Source of the DNA: Peptoniphilus sp.
Lineage (GTDB): Bacteria > Bacillota > Clostridia > Tissierellales > Peptoniphilaceae
Direction: 5' to 3'
DNA length: 6,483 nucleotides
Assembly (NCBI GenBank): GCA_029983555.1
Contig: JASBZH010000061.1
Coordinates: 1-6,483 of the forward strand
The notes beneath the pieces were generated by a model, which saw only the letters and a program-made list of their open reading frames with translations, searched no databases and was not told the DNA's origin. Positions 1 through 6,113 of the stretch are shown one piece after another (the stretch's first letter is position 1; each line of letters starts with the position of its first letter). Position numbers and translations under genes: made by a program.

Positions 1-824
1 TTTTATTTATTGTTGGTTTTTTAGTCATGATATATCCCATCGTCTCAAATTTTTATTACAGAATAGAAGCTACAAATGAGATTGCAAAGTTTAATGAGGG
101 CGTGAGCAAGCTCGATGAAAATGAGATTTACAGGAGAATTGAACTTGCAAGAGCCTATAACAAAACTCTAGATCCTTCGAGACTTGCAGATCCTTATACA
201 AAAGAGGAAAAGGAAGGGATTGCTGAATATGCTAGAATGCTTGAGGTTCACGAGCAGATAGGTCATGTTGAGATTCCAAAAATTCACCAGGACCTTCCAA
301 TTTATGCTGGAACTAGTGAAGTGGTGCTTCAAAAGGGAGCAGGTCACTTGGAGGGAACTTCTCTTCCAATTGGAGGAGATAGCACGCACACTGTAATTAC
401 TGCTCACAGAGGACTTCCCAAAGCAAAATTATTTAGAGATTTAAACAAACTTGAAAAGGGAGATATTTTCTACATTCACAACATTGAGACAGTTCTTTGT
501 TATAAAGTTGATAGAATTTTAACTGTTGAGCCTTCAAATTTTGAGCCTATTTTGGTAAGCGATGGCAAGGACGAGGCTACACTTCTAACTTGCACTCCTT
601 ATATGATAAATTCTCACAGGCTTCTTGTTACAGGACACAGGATTCCATACACTGCTCCAATTCCTGAAGAGAGTAAGGGAGTGTTTGGCACAGATTATAG
701 TTATAAGGACTTCTTAATGTTTATTATTCCAACTATATTTGTACTTTTGGCGCTTGCTATATACAATGGACGTGAGATGAAAATTGCACGAAAGAGATTA
801 GATAGATATGAAAAGAAAAAGTAA
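1..824 (+). CDS. Class C (pilus-polymerising) sortase, 5'-truncated by window edge
   Basis: Membrane transpeptidase that would join pilin subunits through their sorting signals on the outer face of the membrane. The frame is open to the left edge and reads LFIVGFLV before the first Met (position 27). That is part of an N-terminal membrane helix and no Shine-Dalgarno precedes the Met, so the true start lies upstream. Numbering from that Met: a lid motif D55-P56-Y57, which in class C sortases covers the active site; catalytic His127 in TAHRGLP; Cys189 in TLLTC; Arg198 in HRLLVTGHR. A second membrane helix spans about 229-246, followed by a basic tail. This two-anchor layout plus lid is typical of class C. 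The gene overlaps the next sortase by 17 nt, so translation is probably coupled. Pilin genes would be expected just upstream but are outside the window. Family assignment is firm; the pilin substrate is unknown. Confidence 0.93.
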   Translation, partial: LFIVGFLVMIYPIVSNFYYRIEATNEIAKFNEGVSKLDENEIYRRIELARAYNKTLDPSRLADPYTKEEKEGIAEYARMLEVHEQIGHVEIPKIHQDLPIYAGTSEVVLQKGAGHLEGTSLPIGGDSTHTVITAHRGLPKAKLFRDLNKLEKGDIFYIHNIETVLCYKVDRILTVEPSNFEPILVSDGKDEATLLTCTPYMINSHRLLVTGHRIPYTAPIPEESKGVFGTDYSYKDFLMFIIPTIFVLLALAIYNGREMKIARKRLDRYEKKK

Positions 825-1629
825 AAGTGTTTATGTGATAATTGGATATTTGCTCATTATAATTGGAATTGCAATGCCTCTTTATGGATTTTTTAATATA
901 AGTTATAGAAATCTTTTTGAAAATAAGAAGTATAGAGATTATAAAAAAGAAGAATTGATAATTGATGAGGAAAAGAAGGGCGTTATTAGTTACAATGAAA
1001 ATATAAATGGAAATTATATTGTAGATCCATTTACGAGTGAGGAATATAGCACAGAGTACGAATTTTATAAAAAGAATCCTGATAAGATTTTTGCTTATCT
1101 TGAAATTCCAAAACTAGATATCAAAAAGCCAATTTATCTCGACGCGTCCTATGAGCATCTCGACATGGGAGTTGCACATATTGATGGAACAAGTCTTCCA
1201 GTTGGAGGAGTAAACAAAAGATCTGTAATTGCAGGACACAGAGGTTGGTATAGAGATTTGATGTTTTTTAACTTGCACAAGCTTGAAGCTGGCGATAAAG
1301 TATTTATTGTTCGCGGAGATGAAACTTTGGAGTATAAAGTTACTGATACAGAAGTTATTTTGCCAAGTGATTGGGATGCGCTTCAGCCGCGCGAGAATAA
1401 GGACATGATTACTCTTTTAACATGTGAGCCACTTAGACCGCCAAGACCAAAGAGGCTACTTGTAAATTGTGAGAGAGTTAGTGATGTTAAAGAAGATGTA
1501 AAATCAAAAGATGAAAGTGTCGATAGAAGTGTAAAGAGACTTGATATTGCAATTTATGCGATAACTTTTGTTCTAATGTCGCTTTTTGTACTTGCGATTT
1601 ATAAATTTATTAGATATTTAAAACAATGA
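808..1629 (+). CDS. Second class C sortase, with divergent active-site arginine region
   Basis: Full-length 273-residue sortase. It has an N-terminal membrane helix (about 9-30), lid motif D73-P74-F75, a catalytic domain with the family signature IDGTSLPVGG at 125-134, His144 in AGHRGWY, Cys206 in TLLTC and probable catalytic Arg216, and a C-terminal helix (about 246-266). The start is chosen because the ATG is followed at once by a basic stretch and then the membrane helix; the upstream AAAGAGA is a weak ribosome site, consistent with coupling to the overlapping sortase. Between Cys and Arg it reads EPLRPPRPKRLLVNCERV, unlike the PYxxNSHRLLVTGHR form of its neighbour, so it is not a recent duplicate. 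Class C enzymes often occur in sets with different pilin preferences, which suggests divided roles here (inference). A lysine- and acid-rich linker (about 225-244) precedes the last helix. Confidence 0.93.
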   Translation: MKRKSKSVYVIIGYLLIIIGIAMPLYGFFNISYRNLFENKKYRDYKKEELIIDEEKKGVISYNENINGNYIVDPFTSEEYSTEYEFYKKNPDKIFAYLEIPKLDIKKPIYLDASYEHLDMGVAHIDGTSLPVGGVNKRSVIAGHRGWYRDLMFFNLHKLEAGDKVFIVRGDETLEYKVTDTEVILPSDWDALQPRENKDMITLLTCEPLRPPRPKRLLVNCERVSDVKEDVKSKDESVDRSVKRLDIAIYAITFVLMSLFVLAIYKFIRYLKQ

Positions 1630-1637
1630 TAGACACA

Positions 1638-1662
1638 GGAGCTGCTTTTGCAGCTTCTTTTT
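1638..1662 (+). terminator. Rho-independent terminator of the sortase operon
   Basis: An 8-bp stem (1638-1645 with 1650-1657, one G-U pair) is closed by a TTTT loop and followed by TTTTT. It lies 9 nt after the stop of the second sortase gene and marks the end of the pilus locus. Confidence 0.85.
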
Positions 1663-1713
1663 GTATTTACTTATTTATTGAAAAATGTTTAAAGTATTTT
1701 AATAAAAAGTTTT

Positions 1714-1741
1714 TTGTGATATTATCTATTTAGAATATAAT
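1714..1741 (+). promoter_or_regulatory. Candidate promoter for the small membrane protein gene
   Basis: TTGTGA (1714-1719) and a perfect TATAAT (1736-1741) are separated by 16 nt. This would place the transcript start at about 1748, inside the GAGG ribosome site (1747-1750). A competing reading is the extended -10 element TGATATTAT (1717-1725), which would start about 15 nt earlier and leave a normal leader. AT-rich sequence makes either match weak evidence. Confidence 0.35.
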
Positions 1742-1756
1742 AAATCGAGGTTTTAA

Positions 1757-1963
1757 ATGGATACTCTTAAAGAAATTTTAAAAAATATTGATTATCTTAC
1801 AGATCTTACGACAATATGGTACATGCTCATGCAGTTTATTATCGTATACATATCTTACAAACAGAGTAAAAAGGGCAGAGCAGGCCTTGGACTTTTTTTG
1901 ATGCTAATTTTACTTGTATTTAATTATGTTTATTTATCTGCATTTTATAAATTGAATTTGTAA
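1757..1963 (+). CDS. Small two-helix membrane protein of unknown function
   Basis: A 68-residue product I do not recognise. An amphipathic N-terminal stretch (about 1-18, MDTLKEILKNID at the start) is followed by a hydrophobic helix at about 20-35, a basic loop with KKGRAG (38-43), and a second hydrophobic helix at about 44-63. The positive-inside rule places the loop in the cytoplasm and both ends outside. GAGG (1747-1750) lies 6 nt before the ATG, and the gene is framed by its own candidate promoter and a terminator, which supports a real single-gene unit. It is convergent with the Rieske oxygenase gene. The length and two-helix form fit small regulatory membrane proteins, holin-like proteins or type I toxins, but nothing in the sequence selects one. 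The even hydrophobicity and the ribosome site argue against a chance frame. Confidence 0.72.
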   Translation: MDTLKEILKNIDYLTDLTTIWYMLMQFIIVYISYKQSKKGRAGLGLFLMLILLVFNYVYLSAFYKLNL

Positions 1964-1966
1964 TTT

Positions 1967-1995
1967 AAAAGGTAGCAAAATATGCTACCTTTTTT
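1967..1995. terminator. Bidirectional terminator between convergent genes
   Basis: An 11-bp perfect stem (1967-1977 with 1983-1993) has a 5-nt loop. The plus strand runs into TTTTTT; the minus strand ends in TTTTAAATT. It starts 4 nt after the stop of the small membrane protein gene, and the stop codon of the minus-strand oxygenase gene (1994-1996) touches it, so one hairpin probably serves both genes. Confidence 0.85.
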
Positions 1996-2977
1996 ATGAT
2001 TCTTCATTTTCCTTTATCAGTTCATCTCTAATTTTTCTATACTCTATAATTGGTCTATCGCCTGGAATTAAGTTTTCTTTCATTTTAAGAGAACTTCTCT
2101 TTGGTTTTTGAGTTATTACAACTCTCTTGTCCTGTCTTTCGATAATTAGATTTGCAAATATTCCAAAGAATGCAATTATTCTATTTATGATTTTGTAACT
2201 TGTAATTTTATTATAAAATCTTATATAGAGTACATTTTTTTCATCGTCAATTGGAGCAAAAAATATTATAATGGCAATTTTTTCAGAGACGCGATTCATC
2301 CATATATTAGGGAATTTAAATTTTAGATAGGTAGACCTTATCTCACACTCTTCTGGACTTTTTGGAATTTGACCAAAGTCCTTTTCATTATTTGCAGAAG
2401 TCATTATATAATCTGGTTTTTCGATTATAATTTTGGGGCCGTTAACTAGTGTCTTATTTCCTCTGCCTATGGTGTTGTGGTGCACGAATGGAAGGTGCAC
2501 TACGTCAAGTTGATTTTCGATTGACCTTGAGTAGTGAGTGTTCCAAGTATCCTTAAATTCTGAATAAACAAAGTCTTCATCTATATTTTCATCAAAAAAT
2601 GGTGGTTCGCCCTTTATTTTTTCCTTTTCTCCGTACCAAATATATATTATTCCATTTTTTTCACGTACTTCGTAAGATTTTATATTAAATCTTGAAAGGT
2701 CACCCTGATTATTTTTGCCGAGTGCTGGAATAAACTTGCACTTGCCATCTTTATCAAATTCAAGTCCGTGAAATGGGCATTGTATGTGTGATGAGTCCAA
2801 GACTTTTCCCTTAGAAATTTGTGCACCTCTGTGGGAGCACATATCCATTAGACATGATAGCCTTCCTCTTTTATCTCTAAATAGAACTAGGTCTAAATTC
2901 ATTCTTTTTACTGCAATTGGTTTTGTATTTTTAACTTCTTTAGATGTTAAAATTGCATACCACTGATTTTTTATCAT
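1994..2977 (-). CDS. Rieske non-heme iron oxygenase, single-component alpha-subunit type
   Basis: A 327-residue soluble enzyme that would use O2 and electrons from a separate reductase to hydroxylate or demethylate a small organic substrate. The N-terminal Rieske domain (about 5-115) carries C47-x-H49, 17 residues, then C67-x2-H70, the [2Fe-2S] ligands. The C-terminal catalytic domain has N155-x2-D158-x2-H161-x4-H166, where D158 is the bridging acid and the two His bind iron. D283 in RQDKRVV is the likely third ligand. From memory, order and spacing resemble the dicamba-monooxygenase/vanillate-demethylase/pheophorbide a oxygenase branch. The C-terminal DRPIIEYRKIRDE is typical of that branch. 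The start ATG has AGGATGA (AGG at 2986-2988) upstream. All ligands are present, so it should be functional. No reductase or ferredoxin gene is adjacent, and the substrate cannot be read from sequence. An O2-dependent enzyme is surprising in a presumed anaerobe. Confidence 0.92.
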   Translation of the reverse strand: MIKNQWYAILTSKEVKNTKPIAVKRMNLDLVLFRDKRGRLSCLMDMCSHRGAQISKGKVLDSSHIQCPFHGLEFDKDGKCKFIPALGKNNQGDLSRFNIKSYEVREKNGIIYIWYGEKEKIKGEPPFFDENIDEDFVYSEFKDTWNTHYSRSIENQLDVVHLPFVHHNTIGRGNKTLVNGPKIIIEKPDYIMTSANNEKDFGQIPKSPEECEIRSTYLKFKFPNIWMNRVSEKIAIIIFFAPIDDEKNVLYIRFYNKITSYKIINRIIAFFGIFANLIIERQDKRVVITQKPKRSSLKMKENLIPGDRPIIEYRKIRDELIKENEES

Positions 2978-3008
2978 ATTATCATCCTAATCTTATATAT
3001 CTAATTTA

Positions 3009-3037
3009 ATATTAAAGTAGATTAAGGAAATTGTCTA
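3009..3037 (-). promoter_or_regulatory. Candidate sigma-A-type promoter of the Rieske oxygenase gene
   Basis: On the minus strand TAGACA (3032-3037, five of six consensus bases) is followed after 17 nt by TAATAT (3009-3014, four of six). It would give a leader of about 25 nt before the ATG at 2977. Together with the terminator of the upstream transporter gene, it suggests that the oxygenase is transcribed alone. Confidence 0.45.
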
Positions 3038-3070
3038 TGTTTTATTTATAAAAGAGTTAAATTATTAAAT

Positions 3071-3101
3071 AAAAAATCCACTTGCCTCAAGGACAAGTGG
3101 A
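3071..3101 (-). terminator. Rho-independent terminator of the SNF transporter gene
   Basis: An 8-bp perfect stem (3077-3084 with 3094-3101) is extended inside by a CC/GG pair past one bulged base. On the minus strand a T6 run follows (A-run at 3071-3076 on the plus strand). It lies about 9 nt after the transporter stop codon and separates that gene from the oxygenase gene. Confidence 0.88.
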
Positions 3102-3110
3102 AATAAATAA

Positions 3111-4409
3111 TTAGAAAAATTGAGACAAGAAAATTATAATTATTGCAACTGGTGTAATGTATTTTATGCTAACTCGCATCCAAACTTTTACGAAGTTACT
3201 TTTTATATTACTTGCCTTTATTACATTGTCAATTTTCCAAATATATCCGCTAAATATTGCAATTGCAAAACATGATATTACGAGTACATAATTAGATTCT
3301 ATTACATCTAATATTGCAAAAGTATTGTCGTCATAAATGGATAGATATGCAACAAATAAAATAGGTATTGCACATATTAAAATTGCTGGGACTCTCTTGA
3401 TATCGTGCTTTTCAGTTATAAGTCCAACTATCGCTTCATAGACTCCAACAGAAGAAGTAAATGCTGCGATGTAAAATCCTAAATAAAAAAGAATTGATAA
3501 AAATCTTCCGCCGACAACTAAGTTAAATGCGTTTGGAAGAGTTATAAAGCTTAGGTTAACTCCTTCAGCAACGTCAAGGTTAGTTGCAAATACAAATGGA
3601 AGAATCATAAGGCCAGCAAATACTCCTGCAAAAATTAGCGAGATGCAAATTGTTGAAGAAGATTTAAAAATATTCTCCTTTGGATCTTTGATGTATGAAC
3701 CAAAGACCATTGAGCCGAGCATACCAAGACCTAGAGCAAAAAATGCCTGTCCAAGACAAGTTAGTAGAGAACTTACATTAAACTTACTAAAATCTGGCAT
3801 GAGCAAAAATTTAACGCCATCCATAGCTCCTGGAAGTCTCAATATTGACACTATTATTATAATCATTATTGCAAAAAGTGCTGGAAGTAAAATTTTGGAA
3901 ATTCTCTCTACGCCCTTTTGTACGCCAAATACCAACACGCTGATATTTAATACTAGATTTATCACAAAGAATAAAAATACTTTTGACTTGTCGGCATTGT
4001 AGTTTTCAAAAAAACTAACAACTCCATCGGGACTAAGACCCATAAATGATCCAGTAAAACTTGATACTAAGTATTTAAAAATCCATGAGTAAATTGGTGC
4101 AGTATATCCAAGTATCAAAAATGCAGCCAATAGATGAATGTAGCCTGCCAAATAAAATTTTGAATTTGGTGCAATGCTTTTGTATGCATCTATTGCAGTT
4201 TTTTGTGTGTGAAAGCCTATTGCAACTTCACTTGTCATAAGTGGTATGCCAATTATTAAAATAATTGCTATATATATTAAAATAAAAGCAGCTCCACCAT
4301 TTTCATACGCTACGTATGGAAATCGCCACAGCGATCCAATTCCAAGTGCAAGTCCAATTGCCACGAGTATAAAGCCCCATATAGAACTAAAACCCTCTTT
4401 GTTATTCAA
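3111..4409 (-). CDS. SNF-family (NSS, LeuT-fold) sodium-dependent amino-acid/amine symporter, TTG start
   Basis: An integral membrane transporter of 432 residues with about 11 hydrophobic helices, the usual size for bacterial members of this family. Family marks are the broken first helix with GIGSLWRFPYVAYENGG (23-39), IGIPLMTSEVAIG (53-65), the unwound sixth helix with GQAFFALGLGMLGS (220-233), FITLP (288-292) and AAFTSSVGVYE (315-325) in helix 8. By analogy with LeuT, A315, T318 and S319 should form the Na2 site and are kept. The Na1 positions differ: Ser26 where LeuT has Asn27, and Ala225 where LeuT has Thr254. The start is TTG: AGAGGG lies 7 nt before it and there is no suitably placed ATG. 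The next Met is residue 58, inside the second helix. Substrate cannot be named; amino acids are usual in bacteria. It is a single-gene unit with its own promoter and terminator, divergent from ispE. Confidence 0.93.
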   Translation of the reverse strand: MNNKEGFSSIWGFILVAIGLALGIGSLWRFPYVAYENGGAAFILIYIAIILIIGIPLMTSEVAIGFHTQKTAIDAYKSIAPNSKFYLAGYIHLLAAFLILGYTAPIYSWIFKYLVSSFTGSFMGLSPDGVVSFFENYNADKSKVFLFFVINLVLNISVLVFGVQKGVERISKILLPALFAIMIIIIVSILRLPGAMDGVKFLLMPDFSKFNVSSLLTCLGQAFFALGLGMLGSMVFGSYIKDPKENIFKSSSTICISLIFAGVFAGLMILPFVFATNLDVAEGVNLSFITLPNAFNLVVGGRFLSILFYLGFYIAAFTSSVGVYEAIVGLITEKHDIKRVPAILICAIPILFVAYLSIYDDNTFAILDVIESNYVLVISCFAIAIFSGYIWKIDNVIKASNIKSNFVKVWMRVSIKYITPVAIIIIFLSQFF

Positions 4410-4416
4410 ATTATCA

Positions 4417-4422
4417 CCCTCT
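4417..4422 (-). promoter_or_regulatory. Ribosome binding site that fixes the TTG start of the SNF transporter
   Basis: AGAGGG on the minus strand lies 7 nt before TTG (4409-4407), the ideal distance. It decides the start in a gene with no ATG near its N-terminus. Confidence 0.75.
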
Positions 4423-4441
4423 CGAAAAGAAACTTTATATA

Positions 4442-4471
4442 ATTATATAACAAATTGCGGGATTTTGTGAA
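4442..4471 (-). promoter_or_regulatory. Candidate promoter of the SNF transporter gene
   Basis: On the minus strand TTCACA (4466-4471, five of six consensus bases) and a perfect TATAAT (4442-4447) are 18 nt apart. Transcription would start near 4435, giving a leader of about 25 nt before the TTG start. A shifted TGTTATATA extended -10 overlaps it. Confidence 0.5.
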
Positions 4472-4491
4472 ATATTTATAAATTTGCATAG

Positions 4492-4520
4492 ATGAAAATT
4501 TATTATATTTGAATTATAAT
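4492..4520 (+). promoter_or_regulatory. Candidate promoter of the ispE operon
   Basis: ATGAAA (4492-4497, four of six consensus bases) and a perfect TATAAT (4515-4520) are 17 nt apart. Transcription would start at about 4527, right at the ribosome site AAGAGGTG (4527-4534), leaving a leader of only about 12 nt. TATTAT (4501-4506) is an alternative -10 that gives a longer leader but has no good -35. Confidence 0.4.
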
Positions 4521-4538
4521 TGATTTAAGAGGTGTGAG

Positions 4539-5384
4539 ATGATAAATAAAAAAGCTGCTGCAAAAATAAATCTTTCTCTGGACGTCTTAAAAAAGAGAGA
4601 TGACGGTTATCACGACATAAAGACTTTAATGATTATGACAAGTCTTTGTGACGAACTTAAATTTACAAAGTCAGATGAAGTGAATATCAATTCAGATTTT
4701 GATTTTCCAATTGAGGATAATTTAATCTACAAAGCTTATTTAAAACTTAGAGACTATAAAAATATGGACATTCCGTTTAAAGTTGATATAGTAAAAAATA
4801 TCCCAGTCGCTGCAGGACTCGCTGGAGGAACTTCCAATGGGGCGATGACTTTTTATGCTTTAAACGAGCTTTATAATCTAAACATAGATAGAAAGACTTT
4901 GATAGAACTTGCAAGACCTCTAGGAGCAGATTTTACTTATATGATGACTGGTGGATTTGCTCTTGCGAGCGGAATTGGAGATGAGCTTAAAATTTTAGAT
5001 GATTTAAATTTGGACCATGTTTTAATAGTAAATCCAAATATTAAAATCTCAACACCAAAAGTCTATTCTAAACTCGAGATAAAAAAAGAGCGAATTGATT
5101 TTGAAAGGGTGATTCGAGCTCTTTATAGTCTCGACGTTGATAGCTTAAATAGGTACATGGGTAACAATATGGAAGAAGTAGTTTTCAAAAAGTATCCAGA
5201 AGTTAAAAAAATAAAAGAGGATATGATAAATATGAAAGCAGCTTCTCTAATGAGTGGAAGTGGATCGACAGTTTTTGGTATTTTTGAAAGTAAGAGAGAT
5301 CTCGACAGGGCGTATTTTTATTTTAAAGAAAAGTACGATTTGTGTTACAAAGTAAAGGCAGGCGGATCTTATGGCGGTTTTTGA
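4539..5384 (+). CDS. ispE: 4-diphosphocytidyl-2-C-methyl-D-erythritol kinase
   Basis: A cytoplasmic GHMP kinase that uses ATP to phosphorylate CDP-methylerythritol at the 2-hydroxyl, a middle step of the non-mevalonate (MEP) route to isopentenyl diphosphate. The 281 residues are the usual length. Motifs occur in order: AAAKINLSLDV (6-16) with Lys9; DDGYHDI (21-27) with His25, both substrate-site positions; the ATP-binding GHMP loop IPVAAGLAGGTSNGA (88-102); LGADFTYM (128-135) with the catalytic Asp131; and the C-terminal glycine motif SLMSGSGSTVFGIF (236-249). The ATG is preceded by AAGAGGTG at good spacing, and a later start would lose the Lys9 motif. It is first in a two-gene unit, overlapping the racemase-like gene by 14 nt. 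Nothing looks damaged. Confidence 0.97.
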   Translation: MINKKAAAKINLSLDVLKKRDDGYHDIKTLMIMTSLCDELKFTKSDEVNINSDFDFPIEDNLIYKAYLKLRDYKNMDIPFKVDIVKNIPVAAGLAGGTSNGAMTFYALNELYNLNIDRKTLIELARPLGADFTYMMTGGFALASGIGDELKILDDLNLDHVLIVNPNIKISTPKVYSKLEIKKERIDFERVIRALYSLDVDSLNRYMGNNMEEVVFKKYPEVKKIKEDMINMKAASLMSGSGSTVFGIFESKRDLDRAYFYFKEKYDLCYKVKAGGSYGGF

Positions 5385-6078
5385 CACGGGACCTGGAATT
5401 GTTGGACTATATGAATATTACAAAGACTTATTAAATTATTATATAGATGACAGGTACGAATATTACGGTCTATATGATAGGAAAGAAATAAATAAAAGGA
5501 TTGAATATCTAAAACAGTTTTTTAAAAAAGACAAAAAAATTTATGTGCTCGAGTTTGATGCAATAAATTATTTTAAAAATATTAAAGGTGCCGAGTTTGG
5601 CAAAACTTCTTTAGAAAAAAACTTAAAAGACAAAAAGATACTGTGTCTATCTTCACCACTTACTAAAAGGGAAAAAACTCTAGATGAGTTTACAAATGGA
5701 GAAGTTCAGTATATTGAAGTTCCACTTTTAATCAACGCGTCAAATGATCAAGTTTCTGATTATATCCTAAAGTTAATTTGTGATGAATATTTTAAAAATT
5801 TTGACACAGATAAATATTCAATTATATTTTTGGCATCGAGTGGACTTCACATGAGAAAAGATTTTTTTAGAGACTATTTTGATAAAGATGTCTTTACAAA
5901 TGTAGATGCAGTTATAGAGGACTATGAATACGCTAAGGAAAATATAATTCGCGACTACTTTTATGTGACAGATTCAAAGCGAAGATTTTATTCAAGGGCA
6001 GAAGGCTATCTTAGAGAAAAGAAAATACTTAAAGACAGACAACTTTTAAATGTTTCAAAGATGAGTTTTAAAAAATAA
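5371..6078 (+). CDS. Glutamate/aspartate racemase-like protein without recognisable catalytic cysteines
   Basis: A 235-residue cytoplasmic protein with the outline of glutamate racemase (MurI), which normally makes D-glutamate for peptidoglycan. Visible parallels: N-terminal AVFDTGPG (2-9), matching the FDSGxGG loop with its acid at D5; CLSSPLTKR (92-100), matching the GTPxTxxS region; EVQYIEVPLLINASND (111-126), matching the stretch before the family's PLL; and C-terminal YFYVTDSKRRFYSRAEGYL (196-214), matching the usual YxTxDxxxFxxxAxxFLG ending. Both catalytic cysteine motifs are changed. Where CNTASA is expected there is EFDAINYF (61-68), and where GCTHYPLL is expected there is ASSGLHMRKDF (155-165). 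The only cysteines are C92 and C137, at other sites. It is also a little short. The start overlaps ispE by 14 nt with AGGCGGA upstream. It could be a pseudoenzyme, a regulator or an enzyme with new chemistry. The fold assignment rests on motif order, so homology is likely but function is open. Confidence 0.82.
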   Translation: MAVFDTGPGIVGLYEYYKDLLNYYIDDRYEYYGLYDRKEINKRIEYLKQFFKKDKKIYVLEFDAINYFKNIKGAEFGKTSLEKNLKDKKILCLSSPLTKREKTLDEFTNGEVQYIEVPLLINASNDQVSDYILKLICDEYFKNFDTDKYSIIFLASSGLHMRKDFFRDYFDKDVFTNVDAVIEDYEYAKENIIRDYFYVTDSKRRFYSRAEGYLREKKILKDRQLLNVSKMSFKK

Positions 6079-6104
6079 AAAAAGCTCCTAGTAAAACTAA
6101 GAGC
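6072..6104 (-). terminator. Rho-independent terminator of the tRNA-Ser/SRP RNA unit
   Basis: Read on the minus strand, GCTCTTAG (6104-6097) pairs with CTAGGAGC (6091-6084) through 8 bp with one G-U, loop TTTTA, then a run of seven T and an AT-rich tail. On the plus strand the wobble becomes a C-A mismatch and no T-run follows, so it acts on the minus strand. The T-run overlaps the last codons of the convergent racemase-like gene. Confidence 0.87.
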
Positions 6105-6113
6105 ATAAATATG

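Noticed and set aside
27..29. ATG at position 27 as the true start of the first sortase
   Set aside because: The frame continues upstream with hydrophobic residues of the N-terminal membrane helix, and no ribosome site precedes this ATG.
168..407. Open frame of 79 codons on the minus strand inside the first sortase gene
   Set aside because: Lies antisense to the well-supported sortase catalytic domain, has no ribosome site, and its translation resembles no protein I know.
1630..1756. A gene or mobile-element end in the gap after the sortases
   Set aside because: Holds only the terminator and AT-rich promoter-like sequence; no inverted repeats or coding potential were seen.
2784..2966. Open frame of 60 codons on the plus strand opposite the Rieske domain
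   Set aside because: Mirrors the conserved Rieske coding region; no start context or recognisable content.
3643..4002. Open frame of 119 codons on the plus strand opposite the SNF transporter
   Set aside because: An antisense shadow of hydrophobic codons in the transporter gene. It has low-complexity isoleucine runs and no sensible domain.
4246..4470. Open frame of 74 codons on the plus strand across the transporter start and its promoter
   Set aside because: Antisense to the conserved first helices of the transporter, and it would run through the divergent promoter region.
4410..4538. Riboswitch or T-box in the region between the transporter gene and ispE
   Set aside because: Only 129 nt long, both candidate leaders are about 25 nt or less, and no conserved T-box or riboswitch core sequence is visible.
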